A stretch of 64,000 nt of DNA, taken from positions 1-64,000 of the forward strand of contig NZ_PGLR01000021.1 of NCBI RefSeq assembly GCF_002803095.1. The letters run 5' to 3'. A program made the translations under genes and the position numbers. Shown in pieces: positions 1 to 8,517 of the stretch. The notes beneath the pieces are model-generated. The model saw nothing but the letters and a program-made list of their open reading frames with translations. It was not told the origin of the DNA and did no database searches. The DNA is from Pseudomonas sp. ZH-FAD (GTDB taxonomy: Bacteria; Pseudomonadota; Gammaproteobacteria; Pseudomonadales; Pseudomonadaceae). Positions within the stretch are counted from its first letter, which is position 1, and every line of letters starts with the position of its first letter.

Positions 1-610
1 TGAGGCGGATGATGCGGCTCTTGAAGCTGGGAATGAGGATGGTCTGGCTCATCTCGTTGCTGGTGAGCGACTCGTAGTCCACCAGAAACAGGCGGTCCTG
101 CAGGAAGAACGCCGTGCCCAGGTAGCGACAGCGCACCCAGTCCTCACTGCCGCCGCGTGTGGGCTCCTGACGCTCCTGGCGTTCCTGGCGCTCGAACAGG
201 TAGTTGCCGCGCTCCTCGCGCAGGTGCACCAGTGACAGCAGTACGTGCCCCGGTACCGACATGCAATTGGAGTATTCGAAGTAGTAGCCGCAGTAGCGCT
301 CCATCGGGCTGGCCTGACGGCGCAGTGGGGCGAACAGGTCCAGCAGTGGATCGTTGCCACTTGGCTGCTGCGCATCGCCGCTGCGTGCACCGATCAGGCG
401 GGTGAACTGCTCGGCCGGCATGGCCAGCTCGAAGGGTTCGACGCCGAAGAAATCGCAGATGCGCTTGAGGTTATGCGTGGTCGGTCGGCTCTGCCCGGCC
501 AGGTAGCGGTTGAACTGTGCGCGGTTGATCGACAGTTTGCGACACACCTCGGCAATCGAGCGGTAATGGCTGCAAAGCAATTTCAGATTGCTGCCAAGGG
601 AATCTGACAT
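1..610 (-). CDS. XRE-type helix-turn-helix transcriptional regulator, 3' end cut by window edge
   Basis: This reading frame enters from the left edge and has its ATG at 610, so about 203 residues are visible and the C-terminus is missing. Residues about 9-60 form a Cro/C1-type helix-turn-helix, with SIAEVCRKLSINRAQFNRYL followed by GQSRPTTHNLKRICDFFGVE. The rest is a longer domain that I do not recognise, rich in aromatic residues (YCGYYFEYSNCM). It probably senses a ligand or partner, but nothing here says which. It is divergent from the alanine symporter gene, with about 160 bp between the two starts, so local control of that transporter is plausible. That link is inference. Confidence 0.75.
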   Translation of the reverse strand, partial: MSDSLGSNLKLLCSHYRSIAEVCRKLSINRAQFNRYLAGQSRPTTHNLKRICDFFGVEPFELAMPAEQFTRLIGARSGDAQQPSGNDPLLDLFAPLRRQASPMERYCGYYFEYSNCMSVPGHVLLSLVHLREERGNYLFERQERQERQEPTRGGSEDWVRCRYLGTAFFLQDRLFLVDYESLTSNEMSQTILIPSFKSRIIRL

Positions 611-769
611 ATGGCCGCTCCAGCTGATGCGAATGACGCGATTCTAGCATCAACTCGCATCAGGTCGCCGCGACCTGCGAAATTGTCCCGCGCGGCGCCT
701 TCACCAAAGATTGCGCCACCCGCCCGGCGCGGCGCATTCCCATTCAGAACAACAAGAGAGAAAGCCTCC

Positions 770-2209
770 ATGCTCGATCTTCTCAATGACCTCATCTGGA
801 GCAAGCTGCTGATCGTGATGCTGATCGGCCTTGGTCTGTTCTTCACCATCGCCTCACGCTTCGTCCAGTTTCGCTACTTCGGCAGCATGTTCCGTATCTT
901 CAGCGAGGCATTCCAGCGTCAGCCGGGCCAGCTCAGCTCGTTCCAGGCGCTGATGCTGTCGGTGGCCGGCCGCGTGGGCGCCGGCAATATCGCCGGTGTA
1001 TCGGTGGCGATCATGCTCGGTGGCCCGGGCGCCATCTTCTGGATGTGGGTCGTGGCCCTGGTCGGCATGGCCACCAGCTACTTCGAGTGCTCGCTGGCGC
1101 AGCTGTACAAGCGGCGCGAAGCCGATGGCGGCTACCGCGGCGGCCCGGCGTTCTACATCCAGCATGGCCTCGGTCAGCGCTGGCTGGGTATCGTCGTATC
1201 GATCCTGCTGCTGGTGACCTTCGGCTTCGGCTTCAACGCCGTGCAGTCCTTCACCGTCGCCAGTTCGCTGCATGACACCTTCGGCATCCCGACCCTGGCC
1301 AGTGGCATTGCCCTGACCGTGGTGATCGGTCTGATCATCTTCGGTGGCATCAAGCGCATCGCCAAGTTCGCCGACGTGCTGGTGCCGGTGATGGCCTTCT
1401 CCTACCTGGCCATGGCGCTGCTGGTGATCGGTCTGAACATCACCGAAGTTCCAGCCACCTTCGCCCTGATCTTCAAGAGCGCCTTCGGCCTCGAGCCGGC
1501 CTTCGCTGGTGGCATCGGCGCGGCCATCATCATGGGCGTCAAGCGCGGCCTGTTCTCCAACGAAGCCGGCCTGGGCAGTGCGCCGAACGTGGCCGCGGTC
1601 GCCGAGGTCAAGCACCCGGCTGCGCAGGGCATCGTGCAGTCGCTCAGCGTATTCATAGATACCCTGATCCTGTGCAGCTGCACCGCGCTGATCATCCTGC
1701 TGTCGGGCGTGTATCAGCCGGGCATGGAACAGGCCGGTGTGGTGCTGACCCAGAGCGCCGTTGCGGCCGTGGTCGGCGAGTGGGGCCGGGTGTTCGTCAG
1801 CCTGGCGCTGCTGCTGTTCGTCTTCACCACCCTGATCTACAACTACTACCTGGGTGAGAACGCCCTGGGCTTCTTCAGCCAGAAGCGCGGCCCGGTGATG
1901 ATCTACCGCGTGCTGGTGGTCGGCCTGGTGCTGTGGGGTTCGGTGCAGGATCTGGGCACCGTGTTCGCCTTCGCCGACGTGACCATGGGGCTGCTGGCCA
2001 TCGCCAACCTGATTGCCCTGGCGCTGCTGTTCAAGGTGGGCCTGCGCCTGATGCGCGACTACGATAGCCAGATCAAGGCGGGTGTTGAGTCGCCGGTGCT
2101 GGACGCCAAGCAGTTCGCTGATCTGGACCTCGACCCTGCCGTCTGGGGTAGTCAGCCAGGTAAAACCGCCGACCAGGCGGAAATCGGTGATCGCGTCTAC
2201 CAGCGTTGA
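770..2209 (+). CDS. AGCS-family sodium:alanine (amino acid) symporter
   Basis: The 479-residue protein is very hydrophobic, with about ten membrane segments, and takes up alanine, glycine or a related amino acid with sodium across the inner membrane. The family hallmark near the N-terminus reads SVAGRVGAGNIAGVSVAIM, followed by GGPGAIFWMWVVALVGMATS. The conserved segment KRGLFSNEAGLGSAPNVAA is also present. Length fits the family. I chose the ATG at 770 because a purine-rich AAGAGAG lies just upstream and the protein then begins like family members (MLDLLNDLIWSKLL); the frame is open further upstream to 611 but that extension looks non-coding. A strong terminator follows. The substrate is not certain. 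Confidence 0.92.
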   Translation: MLDLLNDLIWSKLLIVMLIGLGLFFTIASRFVQFRYFGSMFRIFSEAFQRQPGQLSSFQALMLSVAGRVGAGNIAGVSVAIMLGGPGAIFWMWVVALVGMATSYFECSLAQLYKRREADGGYRGGPAFYIQHGLGQRWLGIVVSILLLVTFGFGFNAVQSFTVASSLHDTFGIPTLASGIALTVVIGLIIFGGIKRIAKFADVLVPVMAFSYLAMALLVIGLNITEVPATFALIFKSAFGLEPAFAGGIGAAIIMGVKRGLFSNEAGLGSAPNVAAVAEVKHPAAQGIVQSLSVFIDTLILCSCTALIILLSGVYQPGMEQAGVVLTQSAVAAVVGEWGRVFVSLALLLFVFTTLIYNYYLGENALGFFSQKRGPVMIYRVLVVGLVLWGSVQDLGTVFAFADVTMGLLAIANLIALALLFKVGLRLMRDYDSQIKAGVESPVLDAKQFADLDLDPAVWGSQPGKTADQAEIGDRVYQR

Positions 2210-2228
2210 TCTGACTCAGATGGAAGAA

Positions 2229-2248
2229 GGGGGCGAGGCCCCCTTTTT
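2229..2248 (+). terminator. Rho-independent terminator after the AGCS symporter
   Basis: A short GC stem (GGGGGC, then GCCCCC after a small loop) is followed directly by five T residues. It lies 20 bp after the symporter stop codon and separates that gene from the asparaginase. Confidence 0.8.
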
Positions 2249-2337
2249 CTTGCCTGCCAGCTTTGGCAGCCATTGTTCGGGCAGTCGTAAGCGACGTTGC
2301 GAATGTCGCGCAGGCCCGTGAATTGTGAGGAGAGCCC

Positions 2338-3327
2338 ATGGCGACCCCAGAAAAACTCCTGGTGCTGTACACAGGCGGCACCATCGGCATGCAGATGAGC
2401 GCAGACGGCCTGGCGCCGGCCTCGGGTTTCGAGGCGCGCATGCGCACCCAACAAGCCAGCGAGAACGCCAACGAACTGCCGCAATGGACCTTCCGCGAGC
2501 TGCTGCCGCTGATCGACAGCGCCAACATGAACACCGGCCACTGGCTGGCGCTGCGTGACGAGATCGTCACCGCCGTGCAGACCCATGGCCACGACGCCGT
2601 GCTGGTACTGCATGGTACCGATACCCTGGCCTACAGCGCCGCCGCGCTGAGCTTCCTGCTGCTCGGCCTCGACGTGCCGGTGGTGCTGACCGGCGCCATG
2701 CAGCCGGCCGGTGTCGATGGCGGTGATGCCTGGCCCAACCTGTTCGGCGCCATGCGCGCGCTGTATCGCGGCGTCGCGCCTGGCGTGCACCTCTACTTCA
2801 ACGGCCAGCTGCTGCATGGCGCACGTTGCTCGAAGTTGCGCAGCGACGCCTTCGATGCCTTCCAGGTGCTGCCGCGTCAGCGTCAGGCCGAACGGGCCAC
2901 GGTCGATGCGCGGATCGACTTCCGCCAGCCGCGCCAGCCGGTCAATCTTGCCGTGCTGCCACTGCATCCAGCGGTGCAGGCCGGGCAACTGCAAGCTCTG
3001 CTGGCCAGCGGCGTGCAGGGGCTGCTGCTGGAGTGCTACGGCAGTGGCACCGGCCCGGCCGGCGACGCGCAATTGATGAGCGTGCTGCGTGAGGCGCATC
3101 AGCGCGGCGTGGTGCTGGCGGCAATCAGCCAGTGCCCGCAGGGCCATGTGCAGTTCGGTGTGTATGCGGCCGGCAGCCGTCTGGCCGAGGTCGGCCTGGT
3201 GTCCTGTGGCGGCATGACCCGCGAGGCGGCACTGGGCAAGCTGTTCGCCCTGCTCGGCGCCGGTTTGCCACAAGCCGAGGTTGAACACTGGCTGGCGCGC
3301 GATCTCTGTGGTGAGATGAGCGACTGA
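2338..3327 (+). CDS. ansA: Type I (cytoplasmic) L-asparaginase
   Basis: The enzyme hydrolyses asparagine to aspartate and ammonia. Both threonine motifs of the family are present: YTGGTIGM (nucleophile Thr15) and LHGTDTLAYSAAA (Thr94-Asp95, residues 92-96). No signal peptide is visible, which fits the cytoplasmic type I class rather than the periplasmic type II. The length, 329 residues, is normal. The ATG at 2338 has GAGGAGAG just upstream. A GNAT gene starts 28 bp downstream and probably shares the transcript. The neighbourhood (alanine symporter, glutaminase, RidA) points to amino-acid nitrogen use. The gene name is assigned by family and not by detailed comparison. Confidence 0.9.
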   Translation: MATPEKLLVLYTGGTIGMQMSADGLAPASGFEARMRTQQASENANELPQWTFRELLPLIDSANMNTGHWLALRDEIVTAVQTHGHDAVLVLHGTDTLAYSAAALSFLLLGLDVPVVLTGAMQPAGVDGGDAWPNLFGAMRALYRGVAPGVHLYFNGQLLHGARCSKLRSDAFDAFQVLPRQRQAERATVDARIDFRQPRQPVNLAVLPLHPAVQAGQLQALLASGVQGLLLECYGSGTGPAGDAQLMSVLREAHQRGVVLAAISQCPQGHVQFGVYAAGSRLAEVGLVSCGGMTREAALGKLFALLGAGLPQAEVEHWLARDLCGEMSD

Positions 3328-3354
3328 TCCACCTGCCCGAACAGAGGAAGGACG

Positions 3355-3798
3355 ATGAGCATCGAAATTCGCCCTGTAGTCGCTGCCGATCACCAAGCCT
3401 GGTTGCCCTTGTGGCAGGGCTACCAGCGCTTCTATATGACCGAGATTCCAGCCGAGACCAGCGCCGTTACCTGGCAGCGCTTTCTCGACCCCGCCGAGCC
3501 CATGGGCGCCGCCCTGGCCTGGCAGGGTGACCAGGCCATTGGCCTGGTGCACTGGGTCATCCACCGCTCGACCTGGACCACCGGCGACTATTGCTACCTG
3601 CAGGACCTGTTCGTCGCCAAGGGCCAGCGCAGTGGCGGCGTTGGTCGTCAGCTGATCCAGCATGTCTACGAGCAGGCCCGTGCTGCCGGCTGTTCACGGG
3701 TGCACTGGCTGACTCACGAGAGCAACAGCCAGGCCAAGCTGCTGTACGAGCGCATCGGTGAGCGCTCGGGATTCGTGCAGTACCGCAAGCTGCTGTAG
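3355..3798 (+). CDS. GNAT-family N-acetyltransferase
   Basis: This 147-residue single-domain protein should transfer an acetyl group from acetyl-CoA to an unknown small substrate or protein amine. The acetyl-CoA-binding motif A is visible as YLQDLFVAKGQRSGGVGRQL, containing the R-x-x-G-x-G/A type loop. The C-terminal ERIGERSGFVQYRKLL is the usual GNAT ending, in which a modified side chain or cofactor stacks on the aromatic residues. It lies 28 bp after the asparaginase with AGGAAGG upstream of its ATG. Members of this subgroup are often annotated only as hypothetical acetyltransferases, and I cannot assign a substrate. Confidence 0.85.
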   Translation: MSIEIRPVVAADHQAWLPLWQGYQRFYMTEIPAETSAVTWQRFLDPAEPMGAALAWQGDQAIGLVHWVIHRSTWTTGDYCYLQDLFVAKGQRSGGVGRQLIQHVYEQARAAGCSRVHWLTHESNSQAKLLYERIGERSGFVQYRKLL

Positions 3799-3869
3799 GT
3801 GGGGGCGAGAGAGGGAGGTTGGCATGCATTGCGCATCGCCAGTGCTCCCTCGTCTTCAAGCTGACAGCC

Positions 3870-4316
3870 ATGAACAAGCTCGACAACGCTCTGCTGAACA
3901 TCCTGATCAAGGATTCGCGCACCTCTTTTGCCGATATCGCTCGCCAGCTCAATATATCCAGAGCCCACGCACGCACTCGGGTACAGGCCCTGGTCGATAC
4001 CGGCGTCATCGAGAAATTCACCGCTGTGGTGAATCCGGAAAAACTCGGCAAGGGTATTTCCACCTTCGTCGATCTTACTGTCGCGCCGCATGCTATCGAA
4101 GCCGTCGCCGAGCGACTCTCGGCCACCGTGGAGGTGGTCAGCCTGTACATCATGAGTGATCTGAAAAGCCTGCACATCCACACGTTGACCGACAGCTACG
4201 AGACCTTCGATGCTTTCGTGCGCGAGCATATCTTCAACCACCCGGAGATTCTCACGGTTGACTGCAAGGCACTGATGACGCGGGTGAAGCACCGTCGTGG
4301 CGGTGCTCGTCTGTAA
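3870..4316 (+). CDS. Lrp/AsnC-family transcriptional regulator
   Basis: This 148-residue protein has the two-part Lrp layout. The N-terminal winged helix-turn-helix (about residues 1-50) contains SFADIARQLNISRAHARTRV, and the C-terminal RAM/AsnC domain would bind an amino acid and drive oligomerisation. I chose the ATG at 3870 because MNKLDNALLNIL is the standard Lrp start; the frame is open to 3819 but that adds an atypical stretch. It lies between the asparaginase-GNAT pair and the sigma-54-controlled TRAP operon, and could regulate either or itself. Its effector is unknown. It lacks an AAA+ domain and so cannot itself activate the sigma-54 promoter at 4616. Confidence 0.88.
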   Translation: MNKLDNALLNILIKDSRTSFADIARQLNISRAHARTRVQALVDTGVIEKFTAVVNPEKLGKGISTFVDLTVAPHAIEAVAERLSATVEVVSLYIMSDLKSLHIHTLTDSYETFDAFVREHIFNHPEILTVDCKALMTRVKHRRGGARL

Positions 4317-4399
4317 CATCCTGATACATCGAGCTATTTCTCACTGTTCCGGAGGCGTCGGCGCCTTAAAAAAGCGCTCAGTGCGCTCATCTAGTGCAT

Positions 4400-4417
4400 A
4401 ACTGACATTCGTCAGTT
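4400..4417. promoter_or_regulatory. Perfect 18-bp palindrome, candidate activator site for the TRAP operon
   Basis: AACTGAC and GTCAGTT are exact inverted 7-bp arms around ATTC. The site lies in the 391-bp gap between the Lrp-type gene and dctP, about 216 bp upstream of the sigma-54 -24 element. That is a normal place for an enhancer-binding protein to sit. The binding protein is unknown. Confidence 0.5.
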
Positions 4418-4615
4418 GAAGGCAAGGTCAGCGGACCGATCGTATGCAAATGGTTTGGCACTGCTGACAAATGTATTCATTCCCCGCGGCGTATTGACGA
4501 TTCGTCGCGAGCAACAGCCCGGAGGTGCTTATTTTTTGTGCAGTCTGGCTAACGGCCATATTCTTCAAAAAATAAATAAATCCTTATAAAACAATAATTT
4601 ATATATATTTTCTAC

Positions 4616-4630
4616 TGGCACGCGTGTTGC
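4616..4630 (+). promoter_or_regulatory. Sigma-54 (-24/-12) promoter of the TRAP-TauE-GGT operon
   Basis: TGGCAC, a 5-bp spacer and TTGC match the sigma-54 consensus exactly, with the invariant GG and GC 10 bp apart. The preceding 60 bp are very AT-rich, as expected for a bendable enhancer-promoter linker. Transcription would start near 4642, about 66 bp before the dctP ATG. This promoter requires RpoN and an enhancer-binding activator, which is not encoded next to it. Confidence 0.85.
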
Positions 4631-4707
4631 TCTAGGGCTTCCAGACCACTTTACATCCGATAGGCCATTGCGCCGATTGGAGCCACTGTGTAACTGGAGA
4701 CCGCCCC

Positions 4708-5802
4708 ATGAGCCTTAACCGTCGTAAATTCCTCGGTGCTGGAGCCGTTGCCGCAGGCGCAGGCCTGACCCTGGGTGCCTCCGGCATCGCCGCTGCCAGC
4801 GAGAAAACCTTCAACTGGAAGATGACCAACGCCTACGCGCCCGGCTCACCGTTCTATGTGCAGGGGCCGGGCAGCCCGACCGATTTCTGCAAGCGCGTCG
4901 AGGCCATGTCCAATGGCCGCCTGAAGATCCAGCATTTCGCTGCTGGCGAGCTGATCCCGGCGCTCGAAGGTTTCGATGCGGTATCCAGCGGCATGGTCGA
5001 AATGAACGCCGCCAATGCCTTCTTCTGGGCCGGCAAGATCCCCGCCGCGCAGTTCTTCACTGCCGTGCCCTTCGGCATGAATACCCAGGGTATGAACGCC
5101 TGGTTGTACAACGGCGGCGCGCTGCAACTCTGGGAAGAACTCTACGAGCCCCATGGCCTGGTGCCGATGCCCATGGGCAATACCGGCACCCAGATGACCG
5201 GCTGGTTCCGTCAGCCACTGGAAAATGTCGACAGCCTCAAGGGCCTGAAAATGCGTGTGCCGGGCCTGGCCGGCAAGGTCTACAGCGAACTGGGCGTGGC
5301 CGTACGGTTGCTGCCCGGCGGCGAGATTTTCCCGGCGCTGGAGCGCGGAGTGATCGACGCTGCCGAATTCGTCGGGCCCTACCAGGACCGCCGCATGGGC
5401 CTGCATAAAGCCGCGAAGAACTACTACACCACCGGCTGGCACGAGCCGACCAACGTCACCGAGCTGATCATCAACAAGAAGGCCTGGGACAGCCTGCCAG
5501 CCGACCTACAAGCCATCGTGCGCATCTGCGCCCAGGCCTGCAATGCCGAGAGCCTGGCCTGGTCCGATGCGGTCAACGCCGATGCACTCGAAGATCTGGT
5601 GACCAATGAAGGTGTGATCGCCAAACCGCTGCCCACCGACATCATCACCCGCCTGCGCGAGGTCACCAACGACACCCTCGCCAGCATGGCTGCCGCCGAT
5701 CCGGCAACACGCAAGGTGCATGATCACTTCATGGCGTTCCGCAAGAAGTACAGCACCTGGTCGGCCACCGGAGAGAAAGGCTTCATGGACCTGGGGGTGT
5801 GA
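4708..5802 (+). CDS. dctP: TRAP transporter periplasmic substrate-binding protein (DctP family, TakP-like)
   Basis: This 364-residue binding protein captures an organic acid in the periplasm and delivers it to the DctQM permease. The N-terminus is a twin-arginine signal (NRRKFLGAGA, followed by a hydrophobic stretch to about residue 32), so it is probably exported folded through Tat. The DctP core includes LKGLKMRVPGLAG, which carries the conserved substrate-binding arginine, and LPGGEIFPALERGVIDAAEF followed by VGPYQD. The latter resembles the 2-oxoacid-binding TakP subgroup. It is the first gene of a five-gene unit, directly behind the sigma-54 promoter. The TRAP class is certain; the ligand, perhaps a keto acid, is inference. 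Confidence 0.93.
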   Translation: MSLNRRKFLGAGAVAAGAGLTLGASGIAAASEKTFNWKMTNAYAPGSPFYVQGPGSPTDFCKRVEAMSNGRLKIQHFAAGELIPALEGFDAVSSGMVEMNAANAFFWAGKIPAAQFFTAVPFGMNTQGMNAWLYNGGALQLWEELYEPHGLVPMPMGNTGTQMTGWFRQPLENVDSLKGLKMRVPGLAGKVYSELGVAVRLLPGGEIFPALERGVIDAAEFVGPYQDRRMGLHKAAKNYYTTGWHEPTNVTELIINKKAWDSLPADLQAIVRICAQACNAESLAWSDAVNADALEDLVTNEGVIAKPLPTDIITRLREVTNDTLASMAAADPATRKVHDHFMAFRKKYSTWSATGEKGFMDLGV

Positions 5803-5806
5803 GGCG

Positions 5807-6328
5807 ATGCATGCCGTGATCAACCGCATCGAGCAGTTGGTCGAGACCCTGGGCAGTCTGGCACGCGGCTGCGTGCTGGTGCTGGTCCTGCTGGTATCGG
5901 CCAACGTGCTGATCCGCTATGGCTTTTCCGTGAGCCCGGTGGCGTTGCAGGAGCTTGAATGGTTTCTGATTTCGCCCATCGTGCTGCTCGGCATCTCCTA
6001 CGTGTTGAAACACCGCGCCGATGTGCGGGTGGACTTCATCTACGAGAAATTCCAGCCGCGCACCCAGGCTGCGGTGGATCTGTTCAGTGCCCTGGCGACC
6101 TGCCTGATCGGCGCGTTCCTGGCCTGGGTCTGCTGGCATTACATGATGCAGTCCTACGCCATCGGCGAAGGTTCGCCGGACCCCGGCGGCCTGCCCCATC
6201 GCTTTCTGGTCAAGGCCTTCCTGCCGCTGGGCTTTGCCCTGTTTGCCCTGCAAGGTGTTGCTGACACCCTGCGTGCCCTCAAGGGCCTGCTCGCATCCAA
6301 CCCTACACCTGAGGAGGCCTTGCCATGA
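5807..6328 (+). CDS. dctQ: TRAP transporter small permease subunit (DctQ family)
   Basis: This 173-residue membrane protein has four predicted helices, including GCVLVLVLLVSANVLIRYGF and WFLISPIVLLGISYVLKHRA. That is the standard DctQ layout. It pairs with the large DctM subunit in the inner membrane to form a sodium-driven uptake channel fed by the binding protein. I chose the ATG at 5807 (GAGGCG upstream), 4 bp after the dctP stop; the reading frame is open further upstream but overlaps dctP. Its stop codon overlaps the dctM start, which indicates translational coupling. Confidence 0.9.
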   Translation: MHAVINRIEQLVETLGSLARGCVLVLVLLVSANVLIRYGFSVSPVALQELEWFLISPIVLLGISYVLKHRADVRVDFIYEKFQPRTQAAVDLFSALATCLIGAFLAWVCWHYMMQSYAIGEGSPDPGGLPHRFLVKAFLPLGFALFALQGVADTLRALKGLLASNPTPEEALP

Positions 6329-7650
6329 GCCCCAATGAATGGCTGGCAATCCTGATGGTGCTCGCCTTTTTCTCGATGATGATGGTTGGCGTACCGGTGG
6401 CCATCTCCCTGGCTGTGTCCGGTTTCGCCGCCGGCCTGATCGGTTTCGGCCCGATGCTGTTCAGCCTGCTACCGGCGCGCATGTTTGGCGTGGTCAGCAA
6501 CTACACGTTGCTGGCGATTCCGCTGTTTACCTTCATGGGGGTGATGCTGGAGAAATCCAGGGTCGCCGAGGACATGCTGGAGACGGTTGGCCAGGCCATG
6601 GGTGGCCTCAACGGCGGCATGGGCCTGGCCATCGTGCTGGTCGGCGTGCTGCTCGGTGCCTCGACCGGTATCGTTGGCGCCACTGTGGTGACCATCGGCC
6701 TGCTGACCCTGCCGGTGCTGCTGCGCCGCGGCTACAAACCCAGCGTGGCCTGCGGCACCATCTGCGCCTCCGGCACCCTGGGGCAGATCATTCCGCCGAG
6801 CCTGGTGCTGATTCTGCTGGCCGATATTCTCGGCGAGTCGGTGGGTTCGATCTTCGCCGCCGCCTTTGTTCCCAGCCTGATGCTGGCCGGTGTCTACATC
6901 GCCTACATGCTGCTGCTCGGCTGGCTGCGCCCGCAGTGGGTACCGGCGATTCCTGCCGAAGAGCGCGCGCTGATCAGCCGCAAACAGCTGTGGCAGAACA
7001 TCGCCAAATCGGTATTGCCGCCGCTGCTGCTGGTGGTCTGTGTGCTCGGCTCGATCATCGGCGGCCTGGCCGCACCGACCGAAGCGGCCTCCGTTGGCGC
7101 CCTTGGCGCGCTGGTCATCGCCGGCTGCGCCGGACGTCTGAACCGCGACACCCTCAAGCAGACCCTGCACGGCACCCTGAGCATCAGCGCGATGATCTTC
7201 CTCATCCTGCTCTGCTCGCAGCCGTTCTCCCTGGCCTTCCGCGGTCTGGGCGGCGAAGCCCTGGTGCATGATCTGTTCAGCCTGCTGCCGGGCGGCGAAC
7301 TGGGCGCGATCCTGTTTCTCATGGTGCTGCTGTTCGTGCTCGGTTTCTTTCTGGAGTGGATCGAGATCTCCTACATCGCCCTGCCGATGTTCCTGCCGGT
7401 GTTCATGGGCTATGGCACCGACATGGTGTGGCTGGCGATTCTGGTGGCGTTGAACCTGCAGATGTCGTTCCTCACGCCACCGTTCGGTTGGGCGCTGTTC
7501 TTCCTCAAGGGCGTGGCGCCACCAGGCATCAGCACCAAGGACATCTACATCGGCGCACTGCCCTTCGTGGCGCTGCAAATGCTCGCTGTGGCCCTGGTGT
7601 TCGCCTTCCCCACTCTCGCCACCTGGCTGCCCAAGGCCATTGGCTGGTAA
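6325..7650 (+). CDS. dctM: TRAP transporter large permease subunit (DctM family)
   Basis: This 441-residue protein with about twelve membrane helices is the transport-catalysing subunit. Family features include MMMVGVPVAISLAVSG near the N-terminus, the segment LGASTGIVGATVVTIGLLTL, and SGTLGQIIPPSLVLILLADI in the middle. The C-terminal half holds EWIEISYIALPMFLPV and NLQMSFLTPPFGWALFFLKG, both typical of DctM. Its ATG overlaps the dctQ stop by four bases. Together with dctP and dctQ it makes a complete tripartite secondary transporter. Confidence 0.95.
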   Translation: MSPNEWLAILMVLAFFSMMMVGVPVAISLAVSGFAAGLIGFGPMLFSLLPARMFGVVSNYTLLAIPLFTFMGVMLEKSRVAEDMLETVGQAMGGLNGGMGLAIVLVGVLLGASTGIVGATVVTIGLLTLPVLLRRGYKPSVACGTICASGTLGQIIPPSLVLILLADILGESVGSIFAAAFVPSLMLAGVYIAYMLLLGWLRPQWVPAIPAEERALISRKQLWQNIAKSVLPPLLLVVCVLGSIIGGLAAPTEAASVGALGALVIAGCAGRLNRDTLKQTLHGTLSISAMIFLILLCSQPFSLAFRGLGGEALVHDLFSLLPGGELGAILFLMVLLFVLGFFLEWIEISYIALPMFLPVFMGYGTDMVWLAILVALNLQMSFLTPPFGWALFFLKGVAPPGISTKDIYIGALPFVALQMLAVALVFAFPTLATWLPKAIGW

Positions 7651-7671
7651 CCCTCACATAAGAGAACGCCT

Positions 7672-8508
7672 ATGGATTTTTTCTCTGCCTACAGCCCGCT
7701 GTGGCTGGCCGGGCTGGTCTGCGCCCTGCTGCTGACCGGCGCGGTGGCCGGCATTCTCGCCGGCCTGCTCGGCGTCGGTGGCGGTATCGTCATCGTGCCG
7801 GTGCTGTATCACCTGTTCACCCTGCTCGGCATCGACCCCGAGGTGCGCATGCACGTCGCGGTCGGCACCTCGCTGGCGGCCATCGTGCCGACCTCGATCA
7901 TCTCCGCCAGGGCGCACTACAAGCGCGGCGGGCTCAAGCCCGAACTGCTCAAGCCGCTGATCCCCGGCACCCTGGTTGGCGTGCTGATCGGTGCATTGCT
8001 AAGCGGCTATCTGAGCGGCCAGGTGCTGGCGGCGATCTTCGCCGTGATCGCCCTGCTGGTGGCGCTGAACATGGCGGTCGAGCGCAACCTGAGCCTGCGC
8101 GACGGGCTGCCCGGCACAGCCGGTACCGGTGTGCTCGGGGTGTTTATCGGCAGCCTGTCGACCCTGATGGGCATTGGCGGCGGCACCCTCAGCGTGCCGA
8201 TCCTCAATGCCTGCCGCACACCCATGCACATTGCCGTCGGCACCGGTGCCGCTTTGGGTGTGGTGATCAGCCTGCCCGGCGCCCTGGCATACCTGATCAA
8301 CGGTCTGGGCGCGGGCAACCTGCCACCGGCCACCCTGGGCTATGTCAACCTGCTAGGCCTGGCCATGATCGTGCCGGTGACCATGCTCACCGCGCCCTGG
8401 GGCGCGCGCATCGCCCATGCCATCAACGCGCGCCTGTTGCGCCGCCTGTTCGCCCTGTTTCTGGCCCTTACAGCAGTACGCATGCTGTTCGGTGCCTTTG
8501 CCCTTTGA
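7672..8508 (+). CDS. TauE/SafE-family sulfite/organo-anion exporter-like permease
   Basis: This 278-residue membrane protein carries the two internally repeated glycine-rich family motifs: GLLGVGGGIVIVPVLYHLF near residues 33-51 and STLMGIGGGTLSVPIL in the second half. Family members move sulfite, sulfoacetate or related anions, usually outward. Its gene starts 21 bp after dctM and 9 bp before the gamma-glutamyltransferase-like gene, so it belongs to the same operon. It may release a by-product of whatever the TRAP system imports, possibly a sulfonate or sulfite; that is inference. Confidence 0.88.
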   Translation: MDFFSAYSPLWLAGLVCALLLTGAVAGILAGLLGVGGGIVIVPVLYHLFTLLGIDPEVRMHVAVGTSLAAIVPTSIISARAHYKRGGLKPELLKPLIPGTLVGVLIGALLSGYLSGQVLAAIFAVIALLVALNMAVERNLSLRDGLPGTAGTGVLGVFIGSLSTLMGIGGGTLSVPILNACRTPMHIAVGTGAALGVVISLPGALAYLINGLGAGNLPPATLGYVNLLGLAMIVPVTMLTAPWGARIAHAINARLLRRLFALFLALTAVRMLFGAFAL

Positions 8509-8517
8509 GGATCGACC

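Noticed and set aside
2197..3663. 488-codon frame on the minus strand over the asparaginase gene
   Set aside because: Shadow of the asparaginase and GNAT genes; no motif or ribosome site.
4350..4375. AGGCG-CGCCT hairpin after the Lrp-type gene as a terminator
   Set aside because: On the plus strand it is followed by A residues rather than T, so it is not a rho-independent terminator for that gene.
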